DNA of 64,000 nucleotides from Haloferax larsenii JCM 13917 (GCF_000336955.1 NZ_AOLI01000033.1:1-64000), one strand, 5' to 3'. Positions 33,776-43,490 are shown, numbered from the stretch's first letter. The notes: generated by a model not told the origin, from the letters alone. A program made the numbers and translations.

Positions 33776-34151
33776 AGGCCAGTTATCGCCGACGTCTGCG
33801 CTCGTCGGTCTCGTCGTCGTGTGTGCGGCCGTCTCGGGCTATGCGGCGGTTCTCGACCGGTCGCTTCCGACCGCCGACCGCGACCTCGCACCCTCGACGC
33901 TGACTGCTGTCGAGTCGGCCCTCGCCGACGATTCCGGCGTCGTCGAAGTCTCTCGTCTCTCGGCGGGCCTCGACGCGTGCCCAACCGGGTACTCGTGCCG
34001 TCTCGTCGTGGCGGTCGGAGACGAGCGGCGCGTCGCAGGCGCGGAGGTGCCGGAAGGGACCACCACCGACACGGCGAGTACGCAGGTGAGCGTTCGCTCC
34101 GAACCCGGCCACGTCGGCTTCGGGACGCTTCGCGTGGAGGTCTGGGCGTGA
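33753..34151 (+). CDS. Prepilin-like exported protein
   Basis: A 132-residue protein with an N-terminus that looks like a class III (prepilin-type) signal: the basic SQRRG is followed by QLSPTSALVGLVVVCAAVSGY, where PibD-type peptidases could cut after the Gly and leave the hydrophobic stem of a pilin. The rest is a compact domain with one CPTGYSC pair. The ATG is inside the preceding gene and has a strong Shine-Dalgarno GGGAGG at 33741-33746. It overlaps the next gene by four bases (GTGA). Confidence 0.78.
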   Translation: MSLSSQRRGQLSPTSALVGLVVVCAAVSGYAAVLDRSLPTADRDLAPSTLTAVESALADDSGVVEVSRLSAGLDACPTGYSCRLVVAVGDERRVAGAEVPEGTTTDTASTQVSVRSEPGHVGFGTLRVEVWA

Positions 34152-35026
34152 CCGACCTCGTCCTCGACGTGACGCTCTGTCTGCTCCTCGTGAGTGCGAG
34201 CGTCGGCGTCGTCGTCACCGCAGACGAAGGCAGCCTCACGGGGGCTGACAACGCGCTCGACGCAGACGGTATCGCAACGTCGCTGGCGACCAGCACGGCG
34301 ACGGTCTACTACGACCTCGACCCCGGCGTCGAAGCCGCGGACCCGTCGCTTCTGGAGTCGGGTGGCGTCGATGCGCGCGAACTCGACCGCACTGCACACG
34401 GTAGTCTCGCCAGCCTCCTCGCCCGAAGCACCCTGGGGACAGTCGCTATCGATGGCGTTCGACTCACTCACGCCCGCGACGACATGCGTCAGGGCGTCGC
34501 TGAACGCGTCGCTTCGGAACTCCCGGTCCGCGGTGTCAACGTCGCCGTTCGGTGGGCACCGTACCCCGGTGCGCCGGTTCGAGCGACCGACACGCTCGGC
34601 CCTCGTCCCTCCGCGGCCGCGACGGTTCACTCGGCCTCGCTTCGCGTTCCGAGTGGCTTCCCGTCAGCACGTGACGACGCGCTCGCCGCGAGCGACGACG
34701 GATTCGACGCTGTAGCGCGAGTCGTCGCGAAACGGACGGTTGCAGGTTTGTTCCCACCCGAACAGGCTCGGCTGGCGCTTCACGGCGACGAGCCGGTTTC
34801 GACGCTGATGGCTCACCGCTACGAGCGGGCGGGCACGCTTCTGAACGCGTCTGTCGAACCGGAAGTCGAGAGCGTCGAGCCTCGTGCCGCTAACGCCGAC
34901 CTCGAAGCGGCGCTCGCATCCAAACTCGCAGCCGACATGCAGGCAAACTACGAGACGCCGACTGAGGCCGCACGGGCTGTCTCGGTCGGCCACGTCGACA
35001 TCGTCGTCAGGACGTGGTCGCTGTGA
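34148..35026 (+). CDS. Large surface protein of the pilus cluster
   Basis: A 292-residue protein beginning with a hydrophobic helix VTDLVLDVTLCLLLVSASVGVVV, then an extracellular region without recognised domains. It is Ala/Asp/Arg/Thr-rich with a likely amphipathic C-terminal part. Start GTG overlaps the previous stop (GTGA), and its stop overlaps the next start, so it is co-translated with both. Probable minor pilin or assembly factor. Confidence 0.75.
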   Translation: MTDLVLDVTLCLLLVSASVGVVVTADEGSLTGADNALDADGIATSLATSTATVYYDLDPGVEAADPSLLESGGVDARELDRTAHGSLASLLARSTLGTVAIDGVRLTHARDDMRQGVAERVASELPVRGVNVAVRWAPYPGAPVRATDTLGPRPSAAATVHSASLRVPSGFPSARDDALAASDDGFDAVARVVAKRTVAGLFPPEQARLALHGDEPVSTLMAHRYERAGTLLNASVEPEVESVEPRAANADLEAALASKLAADMQANYETPTEAARAVSVGHVDIVVRTWSL

Positions 35027-38000
35027 GACTCGCAGACGACAACCGGGGACGCGTCCCCTTCGCGCTCCTCGGTATCCTCTTGCTCGTCGCCAGCGCGACG
35101 TTCTCCGGCGCGCTCTCGACCCACAACCCGGTTGCTGACCGCCGCGTCGACGAGGCAGTCGAGACGGTCACTGCCGAGACGAATACCGCAGTTCGCACAG
35201 CGGTTCACGACGCCGCGCGTGAGGCGGCCGCGAATCCGGTCACGAAACGGTCGAATACGACCGTCGGTCGGGTCCTCTCGGCGAACGACACGTTCCGCGA
35301 TTATCTCCGACTCCGAATCGCACTCGCTGCGTCCGAGCGCCTGCACACGACGACCGTCCGACGTGGCGGCGTGTGTGCGACCGCGTCGCTTCCGCCGACG
35401 CCGAACGAATCTGCGCTTCGGGCGGCGCTCGACCGCGTCGCAATCGAGGAACGAGAAAACGGGACGCTGCTCGTCGTCACTGTCGAGAACGTCTCGGTCG
35501 ATGCGTGGCGCGACGGTCGCCACGTGGTCGACGACACGATAACGACGACCGTCGGCGTCCAGACGCCGGTACTCGCGCTCCACGACCGAACCGAACGGTT
35601 CGAACATCGTCTCGACGCGGGCATCACTGACGGTGGAACCATGGACGCGACGGTCACGACCGCGCTCTGGGCCTCCGCGTGGACCCGTGGCTGGGGACAG
35701 TACGCGGGCGCACCAATCGACAACGTCGTCACGAACGACCACGCCGCGCTGGCAGCGAACGCAGGCGTCCTCCTCGCCGAGCAGCAGGCTTTCGGCGCGA
35801 CCGACCGCGACGCGACTGGCGCACTCGGCCGAGCGGCCGTCAAGACCGGCGCGCGCGACCTCCTGACACTGACCGGCTCCCCCGCTGCGCCCGAGTTGGC
35901 CAACGCGCTTCCCGCGCCGAACCCGTCTGAAAACTCGGACGCTCCGACGCCGACCGACCCGGAGAACCGCACCATCAACTCGTCTGTCGGACCGGCCGCA
36001 GACCACGCGCTCGTCGCGCTCCTCGACGGCGACGAATCCGGTGGCGAGGACGGCGACCATGCAGAATCGTTCGACGGTGTCGTCACCGATGCCTACCGGG
36101 CGGACGCCGCAGTCGTCGCGGAGCGAACAGTCGAGCAAACGACTACCCAGATGACTCGGCCGGGCGACGGGTGGGAACTCGTCGGCACGGAGACCGAGTC
36201 GAACACGACGGTCACGTCGCTGCCGACCCGGACGCCGGACACGCACGTGGAAACTGTCGTCGTCGATTCCGCCTCCCGGCTGGTCACGACGACCGAGACG
36301 ACGACGCGAACGTGGCGTCGCGGAAACGACACGCTCTCGTCGCAAGCGCGGTCGACCACCGAAACTCGCGTCGACCTCGCTGTCGTCGTCGACCCGCGAA
36401 GCGTGCCCGGACCGAACCGCGACATCTCTCCCGCACTCTCCCGCGGGGGCGCACTGAATGGTCCGAACTACGAGTCGGTGGCGGATGTCGCCGCCGACAC
36501 GCTGGAGACGAGTGGCGGCTTCGACGGTCTCGCACGCGACGTGGCTGCCGGTGACGCGCCCACCCCGGATTCTGTCGCCGTAACTCGTCCATCGAAGCTC
36601 GACACGTGGCTTCGCGGAGACCTGCTCGACCTTCACGAGCGCGTCCGCAACCGGACCGTGACCGTCTCGGCGCAGTCGCTCGCGGCGGGTGAATCCAACC
36701 CTGCGGCCGAACTCGCGGCCGACATTCGAGCGGACAGAGACGAACTTCTCGACGCACCGACCACCTACGACGGCGTCGCCGACCGCGCCCGCGTCGCAGT
36801 CCGTGCGGCCTACCTCGACCGCGTCCTCACCGAACTCGACCGCCGCGCGAACCGAACCGCCGACGCGACCGGTGCCGCAGACGATGCGTCGCAGGATTCG
36901 AACGTCGGGTCGCTCTCTGCGGCCGTCGCCGCGAAACGAGCAGCAGGCGACACGCTCGGGTCCGCAAATTCGACCCAGTCGGCCGACGGCGTTCGGTACG
37001 TCCCCGATGCCGACCCGATGTATCTCTCGCTCGACGGCCGCACCGGTTCGTCGCTCCCGGCTGTCGATTCGGCGGGGACCTACCACCCGCTCGTCGCCCG
37101 CAACACCAACCTGTTCACGCTTCCCTACGGCGACGCGACCGACACGGTCCTCGAACCCGTGTTCGGTGCGAGCCGCCGGGTCCCACTCCGAGTCGCGGCG
37201 CGGACACTTCTCGCCGCGGACGCGACGCTCGCTGCGTCGAACGCCTCGAACGAGAGTCTCGAAGCTAGACGGGACCGCCTCGAAGCCCGCCACACCCACC
37301 TCGAAGCGGCTGTCACCCGAGCGATGCGGCCCCCTACGACCGCGGCCGCAACGACGCTCGCCGAACACACCGACCTCTCGAACGCCGAGCGTCGGCGCGT
37401 CCTTCGAACCGCACTCGGTCGCTGGGAGCGTCCGGGCCACCGCGCGCTCGCCGTCACGAACGGGTCGGCGTCACGGGCGATTGCTGTCGAAGCCGCGGGC
37501 GCGGGAACCACGGAGGCCGACCTCCTCGAACTCCGTCTCGACGAGGCATTCCGGACCGCCCGCAAGCAGACGGGAGCGACGGTCCCGCAGCGACTCACGA
37601 ACCGGACTGTCCACACGACTCGGTCGGTTCGCGAAGACGCAGTCGCGACCGTTGCGACAGACGCCGCGATGGGTGCAACTGAAAAGGCAGTGTCGAAGCG
37701 GGTGAACAAGACGCTCTCGTCCCGGCTCGGCAAGAACTTCCGGCGCGTTCCCGCTGGATTCCCGGTCGCACCCGTGCCGGGCTACTGGTACGCGACGGTC
37801 AACGTGTGGGACGTCGAACTCGCGGGCGAGTTCGCGCAGTTCCGTGTCCACGCTCGCGGTGACACGGAGTCGCTGACCTACGCCCGCGATGGGTCTTCCG
37901 TGGCACTCGACTGGGACGGCGACGGGACCAGCGAAGACGTTGGACGCGGTGAGCGCGTCAACTTCACTGTCGAGACGGCCATCGTCGTCGCAGTCCCGCC

Positions 38001-38106
38001 GTCGGGAATCGGCGTCGGCGACATCGACGGCGACGCCGACGAACGTTCCGCTGGCTGGGCTGGCGGACCCGGCTGTACCGCCGTCGGGGACTGTCGGCAG
38101 TCCTGA
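35023..38106 (+). CDS. Very large prepilin-like surface protein (1,027 residues)
   Basis: The last and by far the largest pilus-cluster gene. The N-terminus is LADDNRGRVPFALLGILLLVASATFSGAL: a charged stretch ending in RG followed by a long hydrophobic helix, like a class III prepilin signal. The rest is extracellular, rich in Thr, Asp, Ala and Arg, with many N-x-T/S sequons (for example NTT, NGT, NDT) for N-glycosylation, and repeated helical stretches; the end is GPGCTAVGDCRQS. It may be a tip adhesin or a giant pseudopilin. The GTG at 35023 overlaps the previous stop as in the other junctions; a GTG at 35014 is also in frame. I cannot name the family. Confidence 0.82.
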   Translation: MRLADDNRGRVPFALLGILLLVASATFSGALSTHNPVADRRVDEAVETVTAETNTAVRTAVHDAAREAAANPVTKRSNTTVGRVLSANDTFRDYLRLRIALAASERLHTTTVRRGGVCATASLPPTPNESALRAALDRVAIEERENGTLLVVTVENVSVDAWRDGRHVVDDTITTTVGVQTPVLALHDRTERFEHRLDAGITDGGTMDATVTTALWASAWTRGWGQYAGAPIDNVVTNDHAALAANAGVLLAEQQAFGATDRDATGALGRAAVKTGARDLLTLTGSPAAPELANALPAPNPSENSDAPTPTDPENRTINSSVGPAADHALVALLDGDESGGEDGDHAESFDGVVTDAYRADAAVVAERTVEQTTTQMTRPGDGWELVGTETESNTTVTSLPTRTPDTHVETVVVDSASRLVTTTETTTRTWRRGNDTLSSQARSTTETRVDLAVVVDPRSVPGPNRDISPALSRGGALNGPNYESVADVAADTLETSGGFDGLARDVAAGDAPTPDSVAVTRPSKLDTWLRGDLLDLHERVRNRTVTVSAQSLAAGESNPAAELAADIRADRDELLDAPTTYDGVADRARVAVRAAYLDRVLTELDRRANRTADATGAADDASQDSNVGSLSAAVAAKRAAGDTLGSANSTQSADGVRYVPDADPMYLSLDGRTGSSLPAVDSAGTYHPLVARNTNLFTLPYGDATDTVLEPVFGASRRVPLRVAARTLLAADATLAASNASNESLEARRDRLEARHTHLEAAVTRAMRPPTTAAATTLAEHTDLSNAERRRVLRTALGRWERPGHRALAVTNGSASRAIAVEAAGAGTTEADLLELRLDEAFRTARKQTGATVPQRLTNRTVHTTRSVREDAVATVATDAAMGATEKAVSKRVNKTLSSRLGKNFRRVPAGFPVAPVPGYWYATVNVWDVELAGEFAQFRVHARGDTESLTYARDGSSVALDWDGDGTSEDVGRGERVNFTVETAIVVAVPPSGIGVGDIDGDADERSAGWAGGPGCTAVGDCRQS

Positions 38107-38184
38107 TAGCCGGATGCCGTCGTTGTCACCGCGGTGCTGTGCGAGTAACAATCGTTTTCCCGCCCCACGCCTCACACCCGGCAT

Positions 38185-38604
38185 ATGTTGTACGACGCCG
38201 TGGAGCAACCCGGTGCAGTCTCGGCCGACGAGCTTCGAGCCGCGTACGAAGACGAACTTCGCGCGGCGGTCGAGACGGTTGGCGCTGACGCGGCCGCAGC
38301 GGCGGCTGACGTCTCCGAACAGGCACTCTCCAACGGGATGTTGGAACTGACGCTCGAACAGGCAGCCGAGATTCTCGCACTGACCGACGAGAACCCGGAC
38401 GCCGACGCCATCGTCTGGGAGTTCCGAGACCACCTTCTCATGGGGATGACGACGGGTATTCTCGACGTAGACAGCCTCGCGTCCGCGGTCGACCTCGACC
38501 TCAACGGACAGGAGGTTCAACAGGCAATCGAGGGCCGAACGTCCGTCACGCTGAACGAACTGGCTGCCATCCACCACGCTATCGCCGTCCGTAACGAGCG
38601 ATGA
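38185..38604 (+). CDS. DUF5791-like acidic protein
   Basis: A 139-residue cytosolic acidic protein, all-helical. Motifs SADELRAAYEDELRAAVE, LTLEQAAEILALTDENPDADAIVWEFRDHLLMGMTTGILDVDSLA (split here) and NGQEVQQAIEGRTSVTLNELAAI recall the haloarchaeal DUF5791 family. Function unknown. It ends with ATGA, in which the next gene begins, so the epimerase is translationally coupled to it. Confidence 0.8.
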   Translation: MLYDAVEQPGAVSADELRAAYEDELRAAVETVGADAAAAAADVSEQALSNGMLELTLEQAAEILALTDENPDADAIVWEFRDHLLMGMTTGILDVDSLASAVDLDLNGQEVQQAIEGRTSVTLNELAAIHHAIAVRNER

Positions 38605-39497
38605 GAGTCGCCATCCTCGGGTGCGGATACGTCGGCCTCGAACTCGCACGTGACCTCGTCGCCGACGGCCACGAGGTCTGGGGCGTCAGGCGCTCCGACG
38701 AGGGACTCGACGCCGTCTCCGAGACCGGGGCCGAAGCTGTTCGCGCCGACGTGACGGACTCCGAATCGCTGTCGGCGGTATCCGACGTGGACCACGTCGT
38801 CTTCGCCGCCAGTTCGGGCGGTCGCGGAGCCGAGGCAGCCCGCACCGTCTACGTCGATGGACTTCGAACCGCTATCGACCACTTCGCCGCCCGCGACGAT
38901 GCGCCCGACAGACTCGTCTACACGTCCAGCACGGGCGTCTACGGCGACCACGGCGGCGACTTCGTCGACGAGGAGACGCCACTCGAACCGACGACAGACA
39001 AGACGCAGGTCCTCGCCGAAGCCGAACGCGTCGCCCGCGAATACGCCGCAGAGAAGGGAATCGACGGGACGGTCGCCCGATTTGCAGGCTTGTACGGTCC
39101 CGACCGATACCGACTGGAACGGTATCTGTCCGGTCCCGTCACTGCGGGCTATCTCAACATGGTCCACCGAGACGACGCCGCAGGCTCGGTCCGGTTCCTC
39201 CTCGAAGAAGACCGCGCTCGCGACGAGGTGGTACTCGTCGTCGACGACGAACCGGTCTCGAAACACGAGTTCGCCGACTGGCTGGCTGACGAGTGCGGCG
39301 TCCCACGGCCCGAAAAATACTCGAAAGAAGAGCGACTGGCGGCTGACGACCTCTCTGAGGCTGCTCGGAGGCGCATTCTGACGAGCAAGCGCTGTTCGAA
39401 CGACCGCCTTCGCGACCTCGGCTACGAATTCAGGTATCCCACGTATCGGGAGGGATACCGCGCCGCAATCGACGCCTACCGCGGCGACCACGCCTGA
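38601..39497 (+). CDS. NAD-dependent epimerase/dehydratase-like SDR
   Basis: A 298-residue extended SDR. The NAD-binding loop is VAILGCGYVGLELARDL (G-x-x-G-x-x-G); YTSSTGVYGDHGG and AREYAAEKG supply a Tyr-x-x-x-Lys-like region in place of a strict YxxxK, and RFAGLYGPDRY is the family's third motif. The group resembles YeeZ-like proteins. Substrate unknown; a nucleotide sugar is possible. The ATG lies in the ATGA overlap with the preceding gene. A run of six T lies after it. Confidence 0.88.
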   Translation: MRVAILGCGYVGLELARDLVADGHEVWGVRRSDEGLDAVSETGAEAVRADVTDSESLSAVSDVDHVVFAASSGGRGAEAARTVYVDGLRTAIDHFAARDDAPDRLVYTSSTGVYGDHGGDFVDEETPLEPTTDKTQVLAEAERVAREYAAEKGIDGTVARFAGLYGPDRYRLERYLSGPVTAGYLNMVHRDDAAGSVRFLLEEDRARDEVVLVVDDEPVSKHEFADWLADECGVPRPEKYSKEERLAADDLSEAARRRILTSKRCSNDRLRDLGYEFRYPTYREGYRAAIDAYRGDHA

Positions 39498-39530
39498 GAC
39501 GCCTGCAATCGAGCGGCGCTCGGTCCCCGA

Positions 39531-39536
39531 TTTTTT
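39531..39536 (+). terminator. T-run after the epimerase gene
   Basis: Six T in a row, 34 bases after the stop, in a locally GC-rich stretch; archaeal transcription often ends at such runs. Confidence 0.35.
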
Positions 39537-39570
39537 GTCACACGGAAACGATGGATTAGGGGGAATATTG

Positions 39571-40782
39571 ATGACACCGGGGTTGGACGTGTTGGGTATG
39601 GCTGGTTCGGTGGGACAAGTCGACTCGGCACAGGTCGCCGAGTCGGTCGGGTCGTTCGTCAACACCCATCCAGAGGTAGTCGCTGCTGTCGTCGTCGGTC
39701 TCGCTGCCTTCGTGCTCGCGGCGTACGCGGCGATTCGATTCAAACGCCCGATGGGTGCGCGCTTCGCCGAGGCGCTCGCAGACGTCGACGAAGTCGCCGT
39801 GCTCATGCACCCGAACCCGGACCCGGACGCGATGGCCGCTGCAATCGGCGTCGCGTGTCTCGCCGAACAGGTCGGGACAACACCGACGATTCAATTCGCC
39901 GGGCAGATTCGACATCAGGAAAATCGCGCGTTTCGGACCGTTCTCGACCTCGACTTGGACTCTATCGACCACGTGAGCGACCTCGCTGCGGAAGCGGTCA
40001 TCCTCGTGGACCACAACACCCCTCGCGGATTCGCGGGCGCGGAAGGAATTCTCCCCTACGCCGTCGTCGACCACCACCCCGGAGACGGGACGGGCGAGGC
40101 GTTCACTGACGTTCGAACCGACTACGGGGCCTGTTCGAGCATCATCGCGGAGTACTTCCGCGACGTGGGCGCGAAACCCGTCCCGCCGGACATGCACGCA
40201 AGCGAGGTCAACTCGTCGTACACCGTGCCCTCGGAGGTTGCGACGGGGCTCGTGTACGGGATTCTCACCGACACGAAACAACTCACTGCCGGGTGTTCTG
40301 CCCCCGACTTCGACGCGGCGGGCTATCTCTTCCCCGGCGTCAACGAAGACCACCTCGACCGCATCGCCAACCCCGAAGTATCTCGCGAGGTGCTCGAAGC
40401 GAAGGCCCGCGCAATCGCTGGACGCGACGTCCGCGGTCCGTTCGCCGTCGCCGACATCGGAACCATCTCGAACGTCGATGCCATTCCGCAGGCGGCCGAC
40501 GAACTCATCCAACTCGAAGGCGTCACCGCCGCGGTCATCTGCGGCGAGCGCGACAACAACGTCTATCTCTCCGGTCGCTCCCGCGACGACAGGGTCCACA
40601 TGGGTCGAACGCTCGAAGCCGCACTCGAAGACTATCGCGGTGCGAGCGCTGGCGGCCACGCCCGCATGGGCGGCGGCCAGATTCTCCGCCCGGACGCGGT
40701 CACAGATGGCGGCAACGGAAACCACGTCCCGCGAGACGAACTGGTCGAGCGGGTGTTCGAGGCGCTCTCTGGCGATATCTGA
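39571..40782 (+). CDS. Membrane-anchored DHH-family phosphoesterase
   Basis: A 403-residue protein. An N-terminal membrane helix (VVAAVVVGLAAFVLAAYAAI) is followed by DHH and DHHA1 domains. Motifs are MHPNPDPDAMAAAIG (motif I), ILVDHNTPRG, YAVVDHHPGDG (the DHH motif), ATGLVYGILTDTKQL and, in the DHHA1 part, AVICGERDNNVYLSGRSR and GGHARMGGGQI. Relatives include nanoRNases and cyclic-dinucleotide phosphodiesterases; this could degrade a signal nucleotide or short RNA. The ATG at 39571 has an upstream AGGGGGA; a TTG at 39535 is less likely. Confidence 0.92.
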   Translation: MTPGLDVLGMAGSVGQVDSAQVAESVGSFVNTHPEVVAAVVVGLAAFVLAAYAAIRFKRPMGARFAEALADVDEVAVLMHPNPDPDAMAAAIGVACLAEQVGTTPTIQFAGQIRHQENRAFRTVLDLDLDSIDHVSDLAAEAVILVDHNTPRGFAGAEGILPYAVVDHHPGDGTGEAFTDVRTDYGACSSIIAEYFRDVGAKPVPPDMHASEVNSSYTVPSEVATGLVYGILTDTKQLTAGCSAPDFDAAGYLFPGVNEDHLDRIANPEVSREVLEAKARAIAGRDVRGPFAVADIGTISNVDAIPQAADELIQLEGVTAAVICGERDNNVYLSGRSRDDRVHMGRTLEAALEDYRGASAGGHARMGGGQILRPDAVTDGGNGNHVPRDELVERVFEALSGDI

Positions 40783-40858
40783 GGCTCGTTCTGTCCGCTG
40801 TCGTGACTCCCCGACAGCGACCGGTGAGCCTTAACCGTCCGCGTTCCAACGCCCGCCT

Positions 40859-41950
40859 ATGGCTACAGGACGGGGCACGTGGGCGTACCGCGACCGCTTC
40901 GGCGACAGTTTCGGCCGCACGTTCTTCCGACGCTTCGGGCCGGGCGTCGTCTCCAGTATCGGCATCGGGACGTACCTCGGCGACCCGACCGACGAGGTCG
41001 ACGAGCAGTACCGCGAGTCGCTCGTCCTCGCGCTGGAAAGCGGAATCAACCTCCTCGACACCGCGTCGAACTACCGCCACGGGCGCTCCGAGCGCGTCGT
41101 CGGCGAGGCGGTTCGTGAGGCCGATATCGACCGCGACGCTATCGTCGTGGCCTCGAAAGCCGGGTTCGTCCCATTCGACCGCACTCGTCCGGAGAATCCC
41201 GCCCAGTACGTCCGAGAGACGGTGCTCGACGCCGGATTAGCCGCTGCCGACGAACTCGCCCACGGCAGCCACACCATCGCCCCGACGTTCATCGACGAGA
41301 TGGTCGACCGCTCGCTCGACCTGACCGGCCTCGACCACATCGACCTGTACTATCTCCACAACCCGGAGACGCAACTCGCAGTCGCAGACAGAGACACTGT
41401 CTACGACCGCATCGAATCTGCCTTCGAAGTGCTCGAACGGCGCGTCGCGGCCGACGACATCGGTCGGTACGGCGTCGCCACGTGGGAGGCGTTCCGCGTC
41501 CCCGAGGGCCACGACTCGTATCTCTCGCTTCCGGAAGTGGTTCGGCGGGCCGAACAGGCGGCTGAAACCGTCGGCAACGACGAGCCCAGCCTCGACGCGG
41601 TTCAACTCCCGTTCAACGTCGTGATGGCGGACGCGTTCACCGTGGACGCCCACGAAACCGACGACGGAGAACAGACGAGCGCGCTGTGGTACGCCCACGA
41701 ACACGACCTCGACGTGTTCACGAGCGCGAGTCTCGCACAGGGAGACCTCTCACGAGAGATTCCAGAATCGGTAAACGAGTTGCTGACGGGTGAGACGCTT
41801 GCGCAACGGGCACTCAATTTCTCGCGGAGCGCGCCCGGCGTGACCGCGGCGTTAGTTGGCGCGGCGTCGCCCGAGCACGTCGCGGAGAACGTCGCCGCCG
41901 GGACGTTCGACCCGCTTGGGGCGCGGTCGTTCGACGCCGTCTTCGAGTGA
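40859..41950 (+). CDS. Aldo/keto reductase
   Basis: A 363-residue NAD(P)H-dependent oxidoreductase of the AKR fold. Motifs are SIGIGTYLGDPTDE (start), NLLDTASNYRHGRSERVVGEAV with the catalytic Asp and Tyr, VVASKAGFVPF with the catalytic Lys, DLYYLHNPETQL with the catalytic His, and YGVATWEAFRVP. It is longer than the usual 300-320 residues by loops in the middle. The substrate is unknown. A TATA-like CTTAACC is about 28 bp before the ATG. Confidence 0.92.
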   Translation: MATGRGTWAYRDRFGDSFGRTFFRRFGPGVVSSIGIGTYLGDPTDEVDEQYRESLVLALESGINLLDTASNYRHGRSERVVGEAVREADIDRDAIVVASKAGFVPFDRTRPENPAQYVRETVLDAGLAAADELAHGSHTIAPTFIDEMVDRSLDLTGLDHIDLYYLHNPETQLAVADRDTVYDRIESAFEVLERRVAADDIGRYGVATWEAFRVPEGHDSYLSLPEVVRRAEQAAETVGNDEPSLDAVQLPFNVVMADAFTVDAHETDDGEQTSALWYAHEHDLDVFTSASLAQGDLSREIPESVNELLTGETLAQRALNFSRSAPGVTAALVGAASPEHVAENVAAGTFDPLGARSFDAVFE

Positions 41951-41976
41951 GCGTCGGTTTGGGCGCTGTGATACTG

Positions 41977-42147
41977 CTATCGGAGTTCTTTCCACTCGCT
42001 TCCGCAGTTCGGGCACATTCGGAGTGAGAACACTTCGTCGGGGTCGTTCTTCTTCTTCAGCGACTCCCCGCACTCGGAGCAGGTCAATCGCCCGTAGGTA
42101 TCCTTTTTCAGCTCCCCGTCACGAAGCCCTTTCCGCGTTGTCTTCAT
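41977..42147 (-). CDS. HVO_0758-family zinc-finger microprotein
   Basis: A 56-residue protein with two CPxCG-like pairs: CSECG (residues 23-27) and CPNCG (45-49), spaced to bind one zinc. It matches the Haloferax family HVO_0758, a zinc-finger microprotein reported to affect swarming and biofilm formation (from memory). The basic N-terminus (MKTTRKGLRDGELKKD) and basic central part are consistent with nucleic-acid or protein binding. The reading frame is open far upstream, but the ATG at 42147 is the family start. Confidence 0.93.
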   Translation of the reverse strand: MKTTRKGLRDGELKKDTYGRLTCSECGESLKKKNDPDEVFSLRMCPNCGSEWKELR

Positions 42148-42246
42148 ACCGGCTGGTTTGTCCAACGAACATAAAAAGCCGCCGCCGACCCGGCAACCGA
42201 ATCCCCGTTCGAAAGGATTGTCATCACGCGGTGCGCGTCTCCGAGC

Positions 42247-43446
42247 GTGTCCCGTGGCCGTCTCTTTGGTACGCTGTGTGGGATGGTGCTGCTCGTCAAC
42301 CTCGCCCGCGTCGTCTTCGCGCCGCTTCTCGGCGAGTTCATCCTCTTTTTCGACGTGAACCGGGCCACCGTCGGCTTCGTGGCGACGCTCGTCTGGCTCG
42401 GCAGCGCCAGCCTCCGCGTTCCGACGGGGTGGCTTCTCACCCGAATTCCCCGTCACCGCGTGGTCCTCGGAACCGGCATCGTTCTGGTTCTCGCCTCCGC
42501 GCTCACCGCCAGCGCCCAGTCCATCGAGATGCTGATGGTCGGTGCCGCGTCGATGGGGCTGGCCTCCGGTGCCTACTTCGTCGCTGCGAACCCGCTCGTG
42601 AGCGAACTCTACCCGGAGCGCGTCGGTCGCGCGATGGGCATCCACGGCACTGCGAGCCAGCTCGCGGCCGTCGGCGTCGCCCCCTTCGTCACCCTCGTCC
42701 TCGCGGTCGGTGCCGACCTCGACGTTCCCTTCATCTCGGCGTCGTGGCAACTCGTGTTCGTCTGTGTCGGTATCGCGGCCGCCGTGGTCACTGTCGCGCT
42801 CTATCTGACGGCTCGCTCGACTGACCTCCCCGACGCCGGGGCGGACGACCGCGACCTGCTCGGTGCCGTCCGTAGGGAGTGGCGCGTCATCCTCACCGGC
42901 GTCGTCATCCTCGGCGCGACCGGGTTCGTCTGGCAGGGCGTGTTCAACTTCTACGAGTTGTACATGACCTCGAAGGGACTGCCGCAGGCGACGGCGCGGA
43001 ACATGCTCACTGTCGTCTTCGGCGCGGGCGTCCCGGCGTTCTTCCTCTCCGGTCGTCTCGCCGACAAACTCCCGCGTGTCCCGTACATCCTCGGCGTCCT
43101 CGTCGCGTTCGTCGTGTCGGTCCTCGTCCTCACACAGACGCGAGGGCTCGTTCCGCTACTCGTCGTCACGGCCATCCTCGGATACGTCATCCACAGCCTC
43201 TTTCCGGCACTCGACGCCTACCTGCTCGACACGCTCCCGGACGAGAGTCGCGGCAGCGCCTACTCGGTGTATTCGTTCGGGATGATGATTTTCCAGGCCA
43301 CCGGCGCGGGTGCGGTCGGGTACCTGACCGATGTCGCGTACACGTTCGACCAGGTGTTCGTCGGCTTCGCGGTCGGGCTTGGCGTCATCGTCGCGGGACT
43401 CCTCGTTCTACAGCGCGCTGGACGGATTCCGAACGGTGGCGCCTGA
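42247..43446 (+). CDS. Major facilitator superfamily transporter
   Basis: A 399-residue transporter with twelve predicted transmembrane helices. The typical cytosolic loop between helices 2 and 3 reads GWLLTRIPRHRVVLG, and the same position in the second half reads GRLADKLPRVPYILG. The GTG start gives a compact first helix. The C-terminal tail is short. Substrate unknown; drugs, sugars or organic acids are all possible. Confidence 0.92.
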   Translation: MSRGRLFGTLCGMVLLVNLARVVFAPLLGEFILFFDVNRATVGFVATLVWLGSASLRVPTGWLLTRIPRHRVVLGTGIVLVLASALTASAQSIEMLMVGAASMGLASGAYFVAANPLVSELYPERVGRAMGIHGTASQLAAVGVAPFVTLVLAVGADLDVPFISASWQLVFVCVGIAAAVVTVALYLTARSTDLPDAGADDRDLLGAVRREWRVILTGVVILGATGFVWQGVFNFYELYMTSKGLPQATARNMLTVVFGAGVPAFFLSGRLADKLPRVPYILGVLVAFVVSVLVLTQTRGLVPLLVVTAILGYVIHSLFPALDAYLLDTLPDESRGSAYSVYSFGMMIFQATGAGAVGYLTDVAYTFDQVFVGFAVGLGVIVAGLLVLQRAGRIPNGGA

Positions 43447-43490
43447 CCCCACAGCGGTGAGTTGAGGACCGACTCCGACGCCCATCGCAC

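Noticed and set aside
34948-37440. An 830-residue minus-strand frame across the pilus cluster
   Set aside because: It is a shadow frame: the plus strand has acidic, sequon-rich coding with overlapping start-stop junctions, and the reverse frame is basic with no motif.
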